A DNA stretch of 64,000 nucleotides from JACRCT01 sp036504155 (lineage in GTDB: Bacteria > Myxococcota > Myxococcia > Myxococcales > UBA5297), in contig DASXVQ010000033.1 in the NCBI GenBank assembly GCA_036504155.1, positions 1-64,000 of the forward strand, read 5' to 3'. The notes beneath the pieces were generated by a model, which was not told the origin of the DNA, did not search any database, and saw only the letters and a list, made by a program, of their open reading frames with translations. This document shows positions 44,488 through 55,037 of this stretch, in pieces. The position numbers were made by a program, and so were the translations under genes. How positions within the stretch are numbered: position 1 is the stretch's first letter; each line of letters opens with the position of its first letter.

Positions 44488-45312
44488 ATGAGGTGGTGGC
44501 GATTGGTCGCCGTGATCGCGGCGACGTCAGCGACGAGCCTGCAAGCCCGAGCGGAGGAGGCGCTGCCTCCCGAGCTTCAGGGGATCGCGATCGAAGAGAA
44601 GCCCGGGGCGGTGCTGCCGCAGGAAGTGGCCCTCACCGACGGCGACGGCCGCACCGTGAAGCTCGGCGACTACCTGAAGGACGGCAAGCCGGTGGTGCTC
44701 GTCCTCGCGTACTACCGCTGCCCGATGCTGTGCTCGCTGGTCGTCAACGGCCTCACCAACGGCCTGAAGGATCTCAGCTGGAGCGCCGGCCACGACTACC
44801 GCGTGCTGGTGGTGAGCTTCGACCCGCGCGACACGACGGAGATCGCCCACCAGAAGCGAATGAACTACCTGAAGGAGTACGGCCGCCCCGTGCCCGACGG
44901 CGGCTTCGAGTTCCTCACCGGCGACGCGGCGAGCGTGCGGCGCCTGGCGGACGCGGTGGGCTTCCACTACCGCTGGAACGAGCAGCAGAAGGAGTACGCC
45001 CACGCGGCCGGGGCCTTCGTCGTCACCCCGGGCGGCAAGCTGTCGCGCACCCTCTACGGCATCACCTTCCCGGCCAAGGACCTGCGCCTGGCCCTCACCG
45101 AGGCCTCGGAGGGCAAGCTCGGGAGCGCCTGGGACAAGGTGGTCCTGTTCTGCTTCCACTACGACGCGAACGCCCGCGGCTACGTGCTGGCGGCGACGCG
45201 GCTGATGAAGGCGGGGGGCGCGCTCAGCGTGGTGCTGCTGGGGCTGTTCCTGTGGCGACTCAACCGAAGCTCGCAGGCACCGAGGCGCCCGGCGCGCGAA
45301 GGGGCGGCCTGA
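44488..45312 (+). CDS. SCO1/SenC-type copper chaperone
   Basis: A 274-residue SCO-family protein with GGGAGG before the ATG, a signal peptide ending near QARAEE, a thioredoxin-like domain and a C-terminal transmembrane helix (about 243-260). Copper ligands are Cys78 and Cys82 in YRCPMLCS and His172 in EYAHAAGAFVVTP. SCO proteins help metallate the CuA site of subunit II. It lies between the divergent and the canonical oxidase genes, 205 bp after the former and directly before coxB with one base between. Confidence 0.95.
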   Translation: MRWWRLVAVIAATSATSLQARAEEALPPELQGIAIEEKPGAVLPQEVALTDGDGRTVKLGDYLKDGKPVVLVLAYYRCPMLCSLVVNGLTNGLKDLSWSAGHDYRVLVVSFDPRDTTEIAHQKRMNYLKEYGRPVPDGGFEFLTGDAASVRRLADAVGFHYRWNEQQKEYAHAAGAFVVTPGGKLSRTLYGITFPAKDLRLALTEASEGKLGSAWDKVVLFCFHYDANARGYVLAATRLMKAGGALSVVLLGLFLWRLNRSSQAPRRPAREGAA

Positions 45313-45313
45313 C

Positions 45314-46255
45314 ATGAGCGGCGGCAGCGGATCCTTCTGGCTCCCGGAGCAGGCCTCGACCGTGGCGGGGCAGGTCGACGCCGGCTGGAGCCTGGTGCTG
45401 TGGGTCTCGGCGTTCTTCTTCGTGCTGGTCGTCGGGGCGATGAGCTTCTTCGCCATCCGCTACCGGCGCCGCAGCGAGGCGGAGGTCCCCGACGCGCCGG
45501 ACCACAACACGCGGCTGGAGCTCGTCTGGACGGCCATCCCGGTGGCCATCGTGCTCGTCCTCTTCTCGGTCGGCTTCAAGGGCTTCCTCAACCAGCAGAT
45601 CGCCCCGGCCAACGCCCTGGAGATCTCGGTCACGGCCGAGAAGTGGATGTGGACCTTCGCCTACCCGAACGGCGCGGTCTCGGTGAACGAGCTCAAGGTG
45701 CCGCTGGGGCGGCCGGTGAAGCTGATCATGAGCTCGAAGGACGTCATCCACTCCTTCTACGTGCCCGAGTTCCGCATCAAGAAGGACGTGGTCCCCAGCG
45801 GCTACACCACCGCCTGGTTCGAGGCGACCGAGCTGGGGCTCAAGACCATCACCTGCACCGAGTTCTGCGGCACCGGCCACTCGGCCATGCACGGCAAGCT
45901 CGAGGTGCTGCCCGAGAAGGACTTCAACGAGTGGCTGGAGTCGGGCGGGGAGGAGAAGGGCGTCACCCCGGTCCTCGCCGGCGAGAAGCTCGCCACCAAG
46001 CTCGCCTGCGTCACGTGCCACTCGACCGACGGCAAGCCCGCCACGGGACCGACCTGGAAGGGGCTGGCGGGGCACGAGGTCGAGCTCTCCGACGGAACGA
46101 AGGTGCAGGCGGACGAGCAGTACCTGCGCGAGAGCATCACCGACCCCGGCGCCAAGGTCGTGAAGGGCTACCAGCCGGTGATGCCGGTCTTCAAGGGGCT
46201 GCTCTCGCAGAGCCAGATCGACGCGCTGGTCGCCTACATCAAGAGCCTGAAGTAG
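45314..46255 (+). CDS. coxB: Cytochrome c oxidase subunit II, caa3 type
   Basis: A 313-residue subunit II with two transmembrane helices, a CuA cupredoxin domain and a fused heme c domain. The CuA loop is canonical, CTEFCGTGHSAM, with the first His in VIHSFYVPEF. The aromatic entry segment KWMWTFAYPNG is intact. The C-terminal cytochrome has CVTCH and a Met in PVMPVFK. It accepts electrons from ActE or ActA and passes them through CuA to subunit I. It starts one base after the SCO stop. Confidence 0.95.
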   Translation: MSGGSGSFWLPEQASTVAGQVDAGWSLVLWVSAFFFVLVVGAMSFFAIRYRRRSEAEVPDAPDHNTRLELVWTAIPVAIVLVLFSVGFKGFLNQQIAPANALEISVTAEKWMWTFAYPNGAVSVNELKVPLGRPVKLIMSSKDVIHSFYVPEFRIKKDVVPSGYTTAWFEATELGLKTITCTEFCGTGHSAMHGKLEVLPEKDFNEWLESGGEEKGVTPVLAGEKLATKLACVTCHSTDGKPATGPTWKGLAGHEVELSDGTKVQADEQYLRESITDPGAKVVKGYQPVMPVFKGLLSQSQIDALVAYIKSLK

Positions 46256-46288
46256 CCGCGCGGCATCGCCCGAAGAGGAGACGCTCAG

Positions 46289-47982
<1,694 letters not shown>

Positions 47983-47986
<4 letters not shown>

Positions 47987-48645
47987 GCACCAGCGTCGGC
48001 GAGCAGAGCCTGGCTCCGCGGTTCCAGGTCGCCCACCACTTCGACGATGCCGAGTCGCAGTTCGAGGCCAACAAGCTCGGCGTGTGGATCTTCCTGGTCA
48101 CCGAGATCCTGCTCTTCGGCGGCCTGTTCGTGGCCTTCCTGGTCTTCCGGTCGTGGCACTTCGGGGCGTTCAAGGAGGCGCACCACCACCTCGACAAGGT
48201 GATGGGCGCGGTGAACACGGTGGTGCTCATCTGCTCGAGCCTGACCATGGCCTTGGGCGTGCGGGCCGCGCAGCGCTCGAAGAGGGGCGAGACGGTGGCG
48301 ATGCTGGGCCTGACGCTGGCCCTGGCCGCCACCTTCCTGGTCATCAAGGGCTTCGAGTACCACCACAAGTTCGCCGACGGCCTGCTGCCGGGCGTCCACT
48401 TCACGGCGCAAGGCTTCGCCTACCCGGCCGCGAAGATCTTCTTCGGCCTGTACTTCATGATGACCGGCCTCCACGGCCTGCACGTCGTCATCGGGATGTC
48501 GCTGATCGGCTGGATCCTGCTGCGGGCGCGCAAGGGCCAGTTCTCGAGCCGCTACTACTCGCCGGTGGAGGGCGTCGGTCTCTACTGGCACCTCGTGGAC
48601 CTGATCTGGATCTACCTGTTCCCGCTGCTCTACCTGGTCGGCTAG
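47983..48645 (+). CDS. coxC: Cytochrome c oxidase subunit III
   Basis: A 220-residue subunit III with five predicted transmembrane helices, starting near ANKLGVWIFLVTEILLFGG. It has the family motifs KGFEYHHKF and GLHGLHVVIGM, and ends YWHLVDLIWIYLFPLLYL. It stabilises proton uptake by subunit I. There is only one subunit III gene for the two subunit I genes. It overlaps coxA as ATGA. Confidence 0.95.
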
Positions 48646-48700
48646 CTGCGGCGGGCTTCCCTGACCGCCAAACGGAATCGACGAAGCGAGGCATCGATCC

Positions 48701-49168
48701 ATGAGCGAACACGGCTCCCATTCGCAGGCCACCACCGCGGACCACGTCCCGCATGTGCTGCCGCTGAAGAGCTACCTGGGCGTCTGGCTGGCGCTGTTGG
48801 GGCTGACCGCGCTGACGGTGGGGGTGAGCTACCTCGACTTCGGCAGCTGGAACATCCTCGTGGCCATCGGGGTCGCGACGCTGAAGGCGGGCCTGGTGGC
48901 CGCGGTCTTCATGCACCTGGCCTACGAGAAGAGGAAGTTCAACGCCGTGGTGTTCCTGCTCTCGCTGATCTTCCTGGCGATCATGTTCGGGCTGACGTTC
49001 CTGGACACGTCGACGCGGGGCATCGGCGAGAGCATCGAGGGGCAGCGCCCGGCCATCTGGAACGCGCCGTTCAAGGACGGCAAGCCGCAGCCGAGGCCGA
49101 TGGTGGAGAAGGAGCCGCCGGTGCCCGAGGCGCATCCGGCCGAAGGTCCAGGCCCAGCCGGGAAGTAG
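48701..49168 (+). CDS. coxD: Cytochrome c oxidase subunit IV family protein
   Basis: A 155-residue protein of the prokaryotic COX4 family with three transmembrane helices: YLGVWLALLGLTALTVGVSY, NILVAIGVATLKAGLVAAVFM and NAVVFLLSLIFLAIMFGLTF. The signature ATLKAGLVAAVFMHL, with Lys and His near the membrane, is present. It has an extended Pro/Glu-rich C-terminus of about 45 residues. It closes the operon. No terminator is visible behind it. Confidence 0.9.
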   Translation: MSEHGSHSQATTADHVPHVLPLKSYLGVWLALLGLTALTVGVSYLDFGSWNILVAIGVATLKAGLVAAVFMHLAYEKRKFNAVVFLLSLIFLAIMFGLTFLDTSTRGIGESIEGQRPAIWNAPFKDGKPQPRPMVEKEPPVPEAHPAEGPGPAGK

Positions 49169-49444
49169 TCGCCGGGGCTGCCATGCCTCGGCAAGGATTC
49201 GTCGCGCTGCCCCACCCCCGCCTGCCCTTCGCGGCGAGACGCAGGGAACTAGCTCGAGTGCACTCGCTGCTCAGGGGAGGGGCTCGGCTCTGCACGACAA
49301 GACCTCCTGCGCGACGCCGCGAGCGTCAGCGCCAGGTCGCGAAGCAGATCGCCGAAGGCAACCCACGGCTCCTGTCGTGAGCCGCGAGCGCACTTGGCCC
49401 TGATCTCCGCAGGGAAGGGGAGGCGGGTGGGCCGCCGCCGCCGG

Positions 49445-49990
49445 TCAGTGCGAGTGGAGTTGGTCGTGCAGCATCCGGATGTAGTTGGTGCTGGCGCCGT
49501 TCTCCATGTAGCCCTTGGCCGAGCGGGTCAGGCGGTTGAAGACCGCCTCGAACTCCGCCTGGCTGACGTCGAAGAGCGACATGTACAGCCGCGCCGCCCC
49601 CAGCAGGTACGAGAAGAGAGGGTTCTCGTCGCTGCCGTCCGGGCGCCGGCGAATCAGGTTGAAGATGCGGGCGAACTCCTCGTCGCGCTCCATCCCGGCG
49701 GCGTGCAGGTACTCGAGCGCGGTGTACTCGATCGTGGCGAAGAACGGCAGGTAGTCCTGGGTCGGGCCCTTGGCGAAGCTGGGCGGCACCTTGCTGCCGG
49801 TGAAGAGCGCGGAGGCGGACTTGAGCGCCACCTGCACCGGCTGCTCCCCGTTGAGCAGGAGCACTTCCTGGCCCACCGGCTTGGGCTTGCCGGTGACTTC
49901 GTCCACCGTGACGGGGACGGTGATGAGGCGCTTCCGCAGGGTCGGGTCGAGGCCGGCCTTCTCGAGGGTGCTGACGACTTGGGGATCCAC
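49445..49990 (-). CDS. Hypothetical protein
   Basis: A 181-residue cytoplasmic protein starting at GTG with GGAGGA about 8 nt upstream. The N-terminal half is beta/mixed (RLITVPVTVDEVTGKPKPVG), the C-terminal half helical (FATIEYTALEYLHAAGMERD and LLGAARLYMSLFDVSQAEFE). No known family, signal peptide or metal motif was recognised. It faces away from the cox operon end, and is divergent from the next gene with 128 bp between. Confidence 0.65.
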   Translation of the reverse strand: MDPQVVSTLEKAGLDPTLRKRLITVPVTVDEVTGKPKPVGQEVLLLNGEQPVQVALKSASALFTGSKVPPSFAKGPTQDYLPFFATIEYTALEYLHAAGMERDEEFARIFNLIRRRPDGSDENPLFSYLLGAARLYMSLFDVSQAEFEAVFNRLTRSAKGYMENGASTNYIRMLHDQLHSH

Positions 49991-50118
49991 GGTCTTGTTC
50001 CTCCGGAGGAGCGATGCGGGGCCATGGGTTATCGCAAGCGGCGGGGCCTGGCCAGCCCGTCCTGCGGTCGCCCAAACTGGGTAGACTGTGCCTTCGCCGA
50101 CAGGTCGTGGGAGTGCTC

Positions 50119-51147
50119 ATGTCTTCGCTCGCCAGCCTCGCCCTCATTGCGCTCGTCTGTTCCGCCGCACCGCCCGCCGCGCCCAGCGGGCTCGACCAGG
50201 TCCTCAAGCTGCTGGGGCAGCAGAAGTGCGACGACGCCTTCGAGCTGGTCGCCAAGGTCGAGGTGCCCAACCCGCCGACGCCCGCCAGCCTCAAGGCCGC
50301 CAAGGCCGTGGCCAAGGGCGCCGCGGCGTGCCGCGCCTCCGACGCCGGGGTCGCGCTGACGTTCTCGGCGCTCGCCCTGCGCTTGGCCCCGTCCGAGGAC
50401 GAGGTCGTGGTGGCGCACGCCGAGGGGCTGATGGCGGTCCAGGAGCCGGTCGACGCGGCGGCGACGCTGGACGCGCTGATCGCGGCGCAGCCGGTGAAGA
50501 AGGCCCCGAAGGCGTGGATGATGCGCGCGAAGATGGCGCACGGGTTCGGCGACTACGAGGAGGCCGTGCGCCTGCTGACCTCGCTGGCCGCCGAGCCGGC
50601 GACGAAGAAGGAAGCCGAGCCGCTGCTCGCGACCGCCAAGGAAGGGCTGGAGAAGCGCAAGGAGATCTCCTTCCCGCCGCCCCGGCCCGACGCGGTCGAG
50701 AAGCCGTTGGCCGAGACGAAGCCGGCGGAGACGAAGCCGGCCGCGGGCCGCCCCGCGGCGGGACAGGTGGTCGCGGTCTTCGACGGCTCGCAGATCGGTC
50801 TGGGCGGCGAGCAGGTGCTCAAGGCGAAGCTCGTCAAGGGCCAGAGCTACGTGTTCAAGGCCACCGGCCAGTGCACGCGCTCGATGCGCGAATTCCTCGA
50901 CGAGGACGGAAACGTGATCCGGGTGAAGCCGGTGGACACCCGCGGCCCCGTCTTCGGGATGGACTTCCGCGTGCAGTTCGGCGCCCAGGACTCGCGCTCG
51001 CTCTCGGCGGGGGTCGGCGAGCCCGACGAGAACCGGCTCACCTTCGTCGCCGACGCCGACGAGGAGGCCATCCGCGTCTTCGACTCCAGCAACCCGGGCA
51101 AGGAAGTGACCTGCACGATGGGGCAGTTCTCGGTCGTCGCGCAGTAG
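50119..51147 (+). CDS. Exported hypothetical protein with TPR-like region
   Basis: A 342-residue protein with GGGAG 6 nt before the ATG and a short signal peptide (MSSLASLALIALVCSAAPPA). Residues about 30-180 are helical repeats resembling TPRs (LDQVLKLLGQQKCDDAFELV, LAAEPATKKEAEPLLATAKE). A Lys/Pro linker (about 205-235) precedes a beta domain (VVAVFDGSQIGLGGEQVLKA, SYVFKATGQCTRSMREFLDE). Two cysteines in the latter could form a disulfide. A TAGACT -10-like element lies at 50082-50087. No family was recognised. Confidence 0.7.
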   Translation: MSSLASLALIALVCSAAPPAAPSGLDQVLKLLGQQKCDDAFELVAKVEVPNPPTPASLKAAKAVAKGAAACRASDAGVALTFSALALRLAPSEDEVVVAHAEGLMAVQEPVDAAATLDALIAAQPVKKAPKAWMMRAKMAHGFGDYEEAVRLLTSLAAEPATKKEAEPLLATAKEGLEKRKEISFPPPRPDAVEKPLAETKPAETKPAAGRPAAGQVVAVFDGSQIGLGGEQVLKAKLVKGQSYVFKATGQCTRSMREFLDEDGNVIRVKPVDTRGPVFGMDFRVQFGAQDSRSLSAGVGEPDENRLTFVADADEEAIRVFDSSNPGKEVTCTMGQFSVVAQ

Positions 51148-51224
51148 CCGCCCGCCGGCCTCGAGGCCCGCTCCCGCCGCGAGGCACGCCCATCATGGTG
51201 CGCGTCAGGAACATCGCCCGCAGC

Positions 51225-51230
51225 TAACAT
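51225..51230 (+). promoter_or_regulatory. Candidate leaderless -10 element of the NHL lipoprotein gene
   Basis: TAACAT ends 6 nt before the ATG at 51237. No ribosome binding site is present between them, so transcription may begin at or next to the start codon. No convincing -35 was found. Confidence 0.35.
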
Positions 51231-51236
51231 CGGCCA

Positions 51237-54200
51237 ATGGACACTCGCCCGCTCGCCGCAGCCGCCATGGTCTGCGTGCTCGCCTGCCGCCCCGGCTTCG
51301 ATCTCCCCTCCGACGCCAAGGTCTCCTGCGCGACCTCGGATGGCTGCCCGGACCCGCTGGTGTGCTCGCGCGGCTTCTGCGTCCCGGTGGGGAGCATCAG
51401 CACGGGGAAGAAGTGCCAGACCGACGGCGACTGCGACGACCAGGTCTTCTGCAACGGCGCCGAGAGGTGCGAGCGGGGCTGGTGCGTCGCGCCGGTGCCT
51501 CCGTGCGGTTCCAGCTTCGAGTGCGTCGTGAGCACCTGCGTGGAGGGCGCCGGGGGCCAGGGCTCCTGCAAGGTGGCGCCCGACCACGCGCGCTGCGCCC
51601 AGGGCCAGTTCTGCAGCCCGACCGACGGCTGTGTGCCCGGCCAGCCGTGCCTGGCCGACGCCGACTGCCGCGACGGCTCGGAGTGCAACGGGCAGGAGAT
51701 CTGCTCGGGCTACCACTGTGTCCCGGGGGCGCTGCCCAACCTCGACGACGGGGACGTCTGCACCCTCGATGGCTGCGACGACGCGCGCTCGGCGAAGGGG
51801 CTCGACGCGGTCTTCCACGTGGCGGACCCGTCGCGCGACGCCAACACCTGCGACAAGGCCGGGCTCGCTGGACCCGGCATCTGCATCGCCGCCCAGGGGG
51901 GCTGCGTCGCGTCGGTGTGCGGGGACCGCTTCGTCGACGCCAACGCCCAGGAGCAGTGCGACGACGCCAACGCCAACCCCAACGACGGGTGCGAGGGCTG
52001 CCGGCACACGGTCTGGACCCCGGCGCTCGTCGCGGGGCAGGGGCCGAGCGCGGGCGACCCCCGGCAGTTCGCGCTGGGCCCGGTGTTCGGGGTCGCCTTC
52101 GACCGAGGGGGCAACCTCGTCGTCTGCGACGGCGGCCGCAACCAGATCCTCCGGGTCGACGCCGCCACCGGGCAGACCACCGTCGTCGCCGGGACCGGGC
52201 GGACCGGCTTCTCCGGCGACGGGGGCCCGGCAACCGGCGCCGACCTCGACACGCCGTCGAACCCGGCCATCGACGGCCACGGCGCCATCTACTTCGCCGA
52301 GATGACCAACCACCGGGTGCGGCGGATCTCCCCCGAGGGGATCATCGACACCGTCGCCGGGGACGGCACCGGCGCCTTCAGGGGCGACGGCGGACCCGCC
52401 ACGCGCGCCAGCCTGTCGAGCCCGTACGCGGTGGCGCTGGGGCCGGACGGCCGCCTCTTCATCGCCGACAGCGACAACAACCGGGTCCGGGTCGTCGAGG
52501 CCGACGGCACCATCCGCACCTTCGCCGGCAACGGCGCGTCCGCGTTCAACGGCGACAACCGGCCGGCGACCAGCGCCGCGCTCGACTGGCCCGGCGGCGT
52601 GGCCGTCGGCCCCCAGGGCGAGGTGTACGTCAGCGAGATGGGCGGGAACCGGGTGCGCAAGATCGGCGCGGGCGGGACCATCACCACGGTGGCCGGAACC
52701 GGGACCGCGGGGTTCCGCGGCGACGGCGGGCCGGCGACGGCGGCGTGGCTGAGCTGGCCCACCGGGGTGGCGGTGTCGGCCACCGGCGAGCTGCTCTTCG
52801 CCGACCGCGACAACCAACGCGCCCGACTCGTCCGCGCCGACGGGACCATCGCCACCGTGGCGGGCAACGGCACCCAGGGGTTCGGCGGCGACGGAGGGCC
52901 GGCGACGAGCGCCTTGCTCTCGCAGCCCGAGGTGGTCGCGTTCGACGCGCAAGGGCGCGCGGTCATCGGCGACTCGCAGAACCTGCGGGTGCGGCGGGTC
53001 GAGGCGGGGACCATCAGCACCATGGTCGGCGGCCGCGCGACCGCCGTCGGCGACGGGGGGCCTGCCGAGCGCGCGGTCCTCAACCAGCCGTTCCAGGTCG
53101 TGGTCGACGACCAGGGGCGCCTCTTGGTGGGCGAGCTGGACCGCGTGCGGTGCGTCGGTTGTGCCGCGTCGGGCCAGGTCTCCACGCTCGCCGGGGGCAA
53201 CCCGCTGGGCTCCCTGGACGCCGGCCCGGCGACGTCCGCGATGTTCCGGGGAGGAGGGGGCGTCGCGCTCGACGCCGCCGGCAACCTCTACGTGGCCGAC
53301 GCGTTCCAGAACCGCGTCGTCAAGATCGACCCGGCGGGGAACCTGACGCCCTTTGCCGGCACCGGCGCGCGAGGCTACGCGGGCGACGGCGGGCCGGCGG
53401 CGGCCGCAGAGCTCGACTGGCCCAACACGGTGAGCTTCGACGCCATGGGCCGCGTGCTCATCGCGGAGATCGGCAACAACGTGGTCCGGCGCGTCGAGGC
53501 CGGGATCATCACCACCATCGTCGGGAAGGGACCGAACAGCCCGGGCTACTCCGGCGACGGCGGCCCGGCGAGCGCCGCCAGCCTCGACCAGCCCTGCTTC
53601 GTGCTGCCGGGCCCGGGCAACGTGCTCTACGTCGCCGACATGGGCAACCACGCGGTCCGCAAGATCAGCTCGACGGGCGTCATCACCACCATCGCCGGCG
53701 ACGGCAATGCAGGCTTCGGCGGAGACGGCGGTCCGGCGACGGGCGCGCGGTTGAACTATCCGTGCGGCCTGGCCCTGGACTCCACCGGGGCGCTCCTCGT
53801 CGCCGACCAGCAGAACCACCGCGTCCGCAGCGTGGCCGCCAACGGCGCCATCCGCACCATCGCCGGCAGCGGCGTGCGCGGCTCCGACGGCGACTACGGG
53901 CCCGCGACGGCGGCGCAGTTGAGCTTCCCCGGGACGGTGACGGTGGACGGCAGCCGAATCCTCGTCGCGGACACCTTCAACGGCCGGGTGCGCAGCATCG
54001 CTGCCGACGGCACCATCACCACCCTGGTGGGGCCGGTCGATGCGCCCGGAGACGGTCTGCTGGCCGGCTCGTCGCTGGGCGCCCCGTCGCAGCTGGCGCA
54101 GATGGGAAGCACCTGGCTCGTGGCCGACGGAGCCCACGTCCGGGGCCTCGACCCCGCGGCGGGAGCGCTCTCGACGCTCGCCGGCTACCCGGGAGGCCTG

Positions 54201-55025
54201 CCGACCTCGGGGATCGACGCCCGGAAGGCCGCGCTCCTCGACGTCGGCGGCGTCGCCTACGACGCGGCCGCGAGCCGCGTCTACCTCAGCGAGCGCGGCG
54301 GACACCGCCTGCGCTGGCTCGACACCTCGTCCTCGCCCTGGACCATCCACGCGCTCACCGGGAGCGCCGGCTCGCCCGGGCACGCCGATGGCCCCTGCGC
54401 CGCGGCGTCGTTCCACTCGCCCTCCGGCCTGCTCTTCGATGCCGCGAAGCGCCGGCTCTTCGTCGCCGACTCGGGGAACCACGTCGTGCGCGCCGTCGAC
54501 GTCGACTCCTGCAGCGTGAGCACGGTGGCCGGCACGCCGCGCTTCGCCGGCTTCTTCGGCGACGGCGGCCCGGCGTCGACGGCGCTCCTCGACGGCCCGG
54601 AGGCGCTCTGCTCCGGGCCGGACGGCAGCCTCTACGTCGCCGACACCGGCAACGACCGCGTCCGCCGCATCGACGCGGCCGGGAACATCCAGACGGTCCT
54701 GGGCGACGGCTCGGCCGCCTCCAGCGGCACGGGCACGCCGCCGCAGCTGTACCCGGTGGACGGCCCGCGAGGCCTGGCGCTGGACGGCTACGGCAACCTC
54801 TTCGTCAGCTCGCGCGACTCCGTCCGGCTGGTCACGGACGTCGCCTCCGGCTCGGGGGTCGCCAGCACCCTCTACGGCGTCCCCCGCCGCGAGGCCTTCC
54901 CGGCGTCGGTGACCCGCTGCCTGACCGGGATCGCCGTGCTGCCAGGCGCCGCGGACTCACGGCTGTGGGTCCTCGACGAGTGCGCCGGGTACCTGGTGCA
55001 GCTCGACCGCGCGCGCGCGCCGTAG
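51237..55025 (+). CDS. NHL-repeat lipoprotein with cysteine-rich N-terminus
   Basis: A 1262-residue lipoprotein (lipobox VLAC, Cys17). Residues 25-250 are cysteine-rich, with EGF-like spacing (CQTDGDCDDQVFCNGAERC) and one DUF4215-like unit ending at a CDDANANPNDGC segment. From about 265 on I count sixteen NHL-type blades of about 55 residues, each with a GTGxxGFxGDGGPA turn followed by LDxPxGVAxDxxGxLYVADxxNxRVR. Blades 12-14 and 16 are degenerate. Two or three consecutive propellers are likely. A surface-exposed binding role fits the family, but no ligand can be named. Leaderless transcription is likely. Its stop is 12 nt from that of the convergent lipase-like gene. Confidence 0.85.
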   Translation: MDTRPLAAAAMVCVLACRPGFDLPSDAKVSCATSDGCPDPLVCSRGFCVPVGSISTGKKCQTDGDCDDQVFCNGAERCERGWCVAPVPPCGSSFECVVSTCVEGAGGQGSCKVAPDHARCAQGQFCSPTDGCVPGQPCLADADCRDGSECNGQEICSGYHCVPGALPNLDDGDVCTLDGCDDARSAKGLDAVFHVADPSRDANTCDKAGLAGPGICIAAQGGCVASVCGDRFVDANAQEQCDDANANPNDGCEGCRHTVWTPALVAGQGPSAGDPRQFALGPVFGVAFDRGGNLVVCDGGRNQILRVDAATGQTTVVAGTGRTGFSGDGGPATGADLDTPSNPAIDGHGAIYFAEMTNHRVRRISPEGIIDTVAGDGTGAFRGDGGPATRASLSSPYAVALGPDGRLFIADSDNNRVRVVEADGTIRTFAGNGASAFNGDNRPATSAALDWPGGVAVGPQGEVYVSEMGGNRVRKIGAGGTITTVAGTGTAGFRGDGGPATAAWLSWPTGVAVSATGELLFADRDNQRARLVRADGTIATVAGNGTQGFGGDGGPATSALLSQPEVVAFDAQGRAVIGDSQNLRVRRVEAGTISTMVGGRATAVGDGGPAERAVLNQPFQVVVDDQGRLLVGELDRVRCVGCAASGQVSTLAGGNPLGSLDAGPATSAMFRGGGGVALDAAGNLYVADAFQNRVVKIDPAGNLTPFAGTGARGYAGDGGPAAAAELDWPNTVSFDAMGRVLIAEIGNNVVRRVEAGIITTIVGKGPNSPGYSGDGGPASAASLDQPCFVLPGPGNVLYVADMGNHAVRKISSTGVITTIAGDGNAGFGGDGGPATGARLNYPCGLALDSTGALLVADQQNHRVRSVAANGAIRTIAGSGVRGSDGDYGPATAAQLSFPGTVTVDGSRILVADTFNGRVRSIAADGTITTLVGPVDAPGDGLLAGSSLGAPSQLAQMGSTWLVADGAHVRGLDPAAGALSTLAGYPGGLPTSGIDARKAALLDVGGVAYDAAASRVYLSERGGHRLRWLDTSSSPWTIHALTGSAGSPGHADGPCAAASFHSPSGLLFDAAKRRLFVADSGNHVVRAVDVDSCSVSTVAGTPRFAGFFGDGGPASTALLDGPEALCSGPDGSLYVADTGNDRVRRIDAAGNIQTVLGDGSAASSGTGTPPQLYPVDGPRGLALDGYGNLFVSSRDSVRLVTDVASGSGVASTLYGVPRREAFPASVTRCLTGIAVLPGAADSRLWVLDECAGYLVQLDRARAP

Positions 55026-55037
55026 CCCGGGCCCGCC

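Noticed and set aside
49183..49380. A 65-codon frame after coxD
   Set aside because: No ribosome binding site, Arg-rich composition and no family. It looks like intergenic GC-rich noise.
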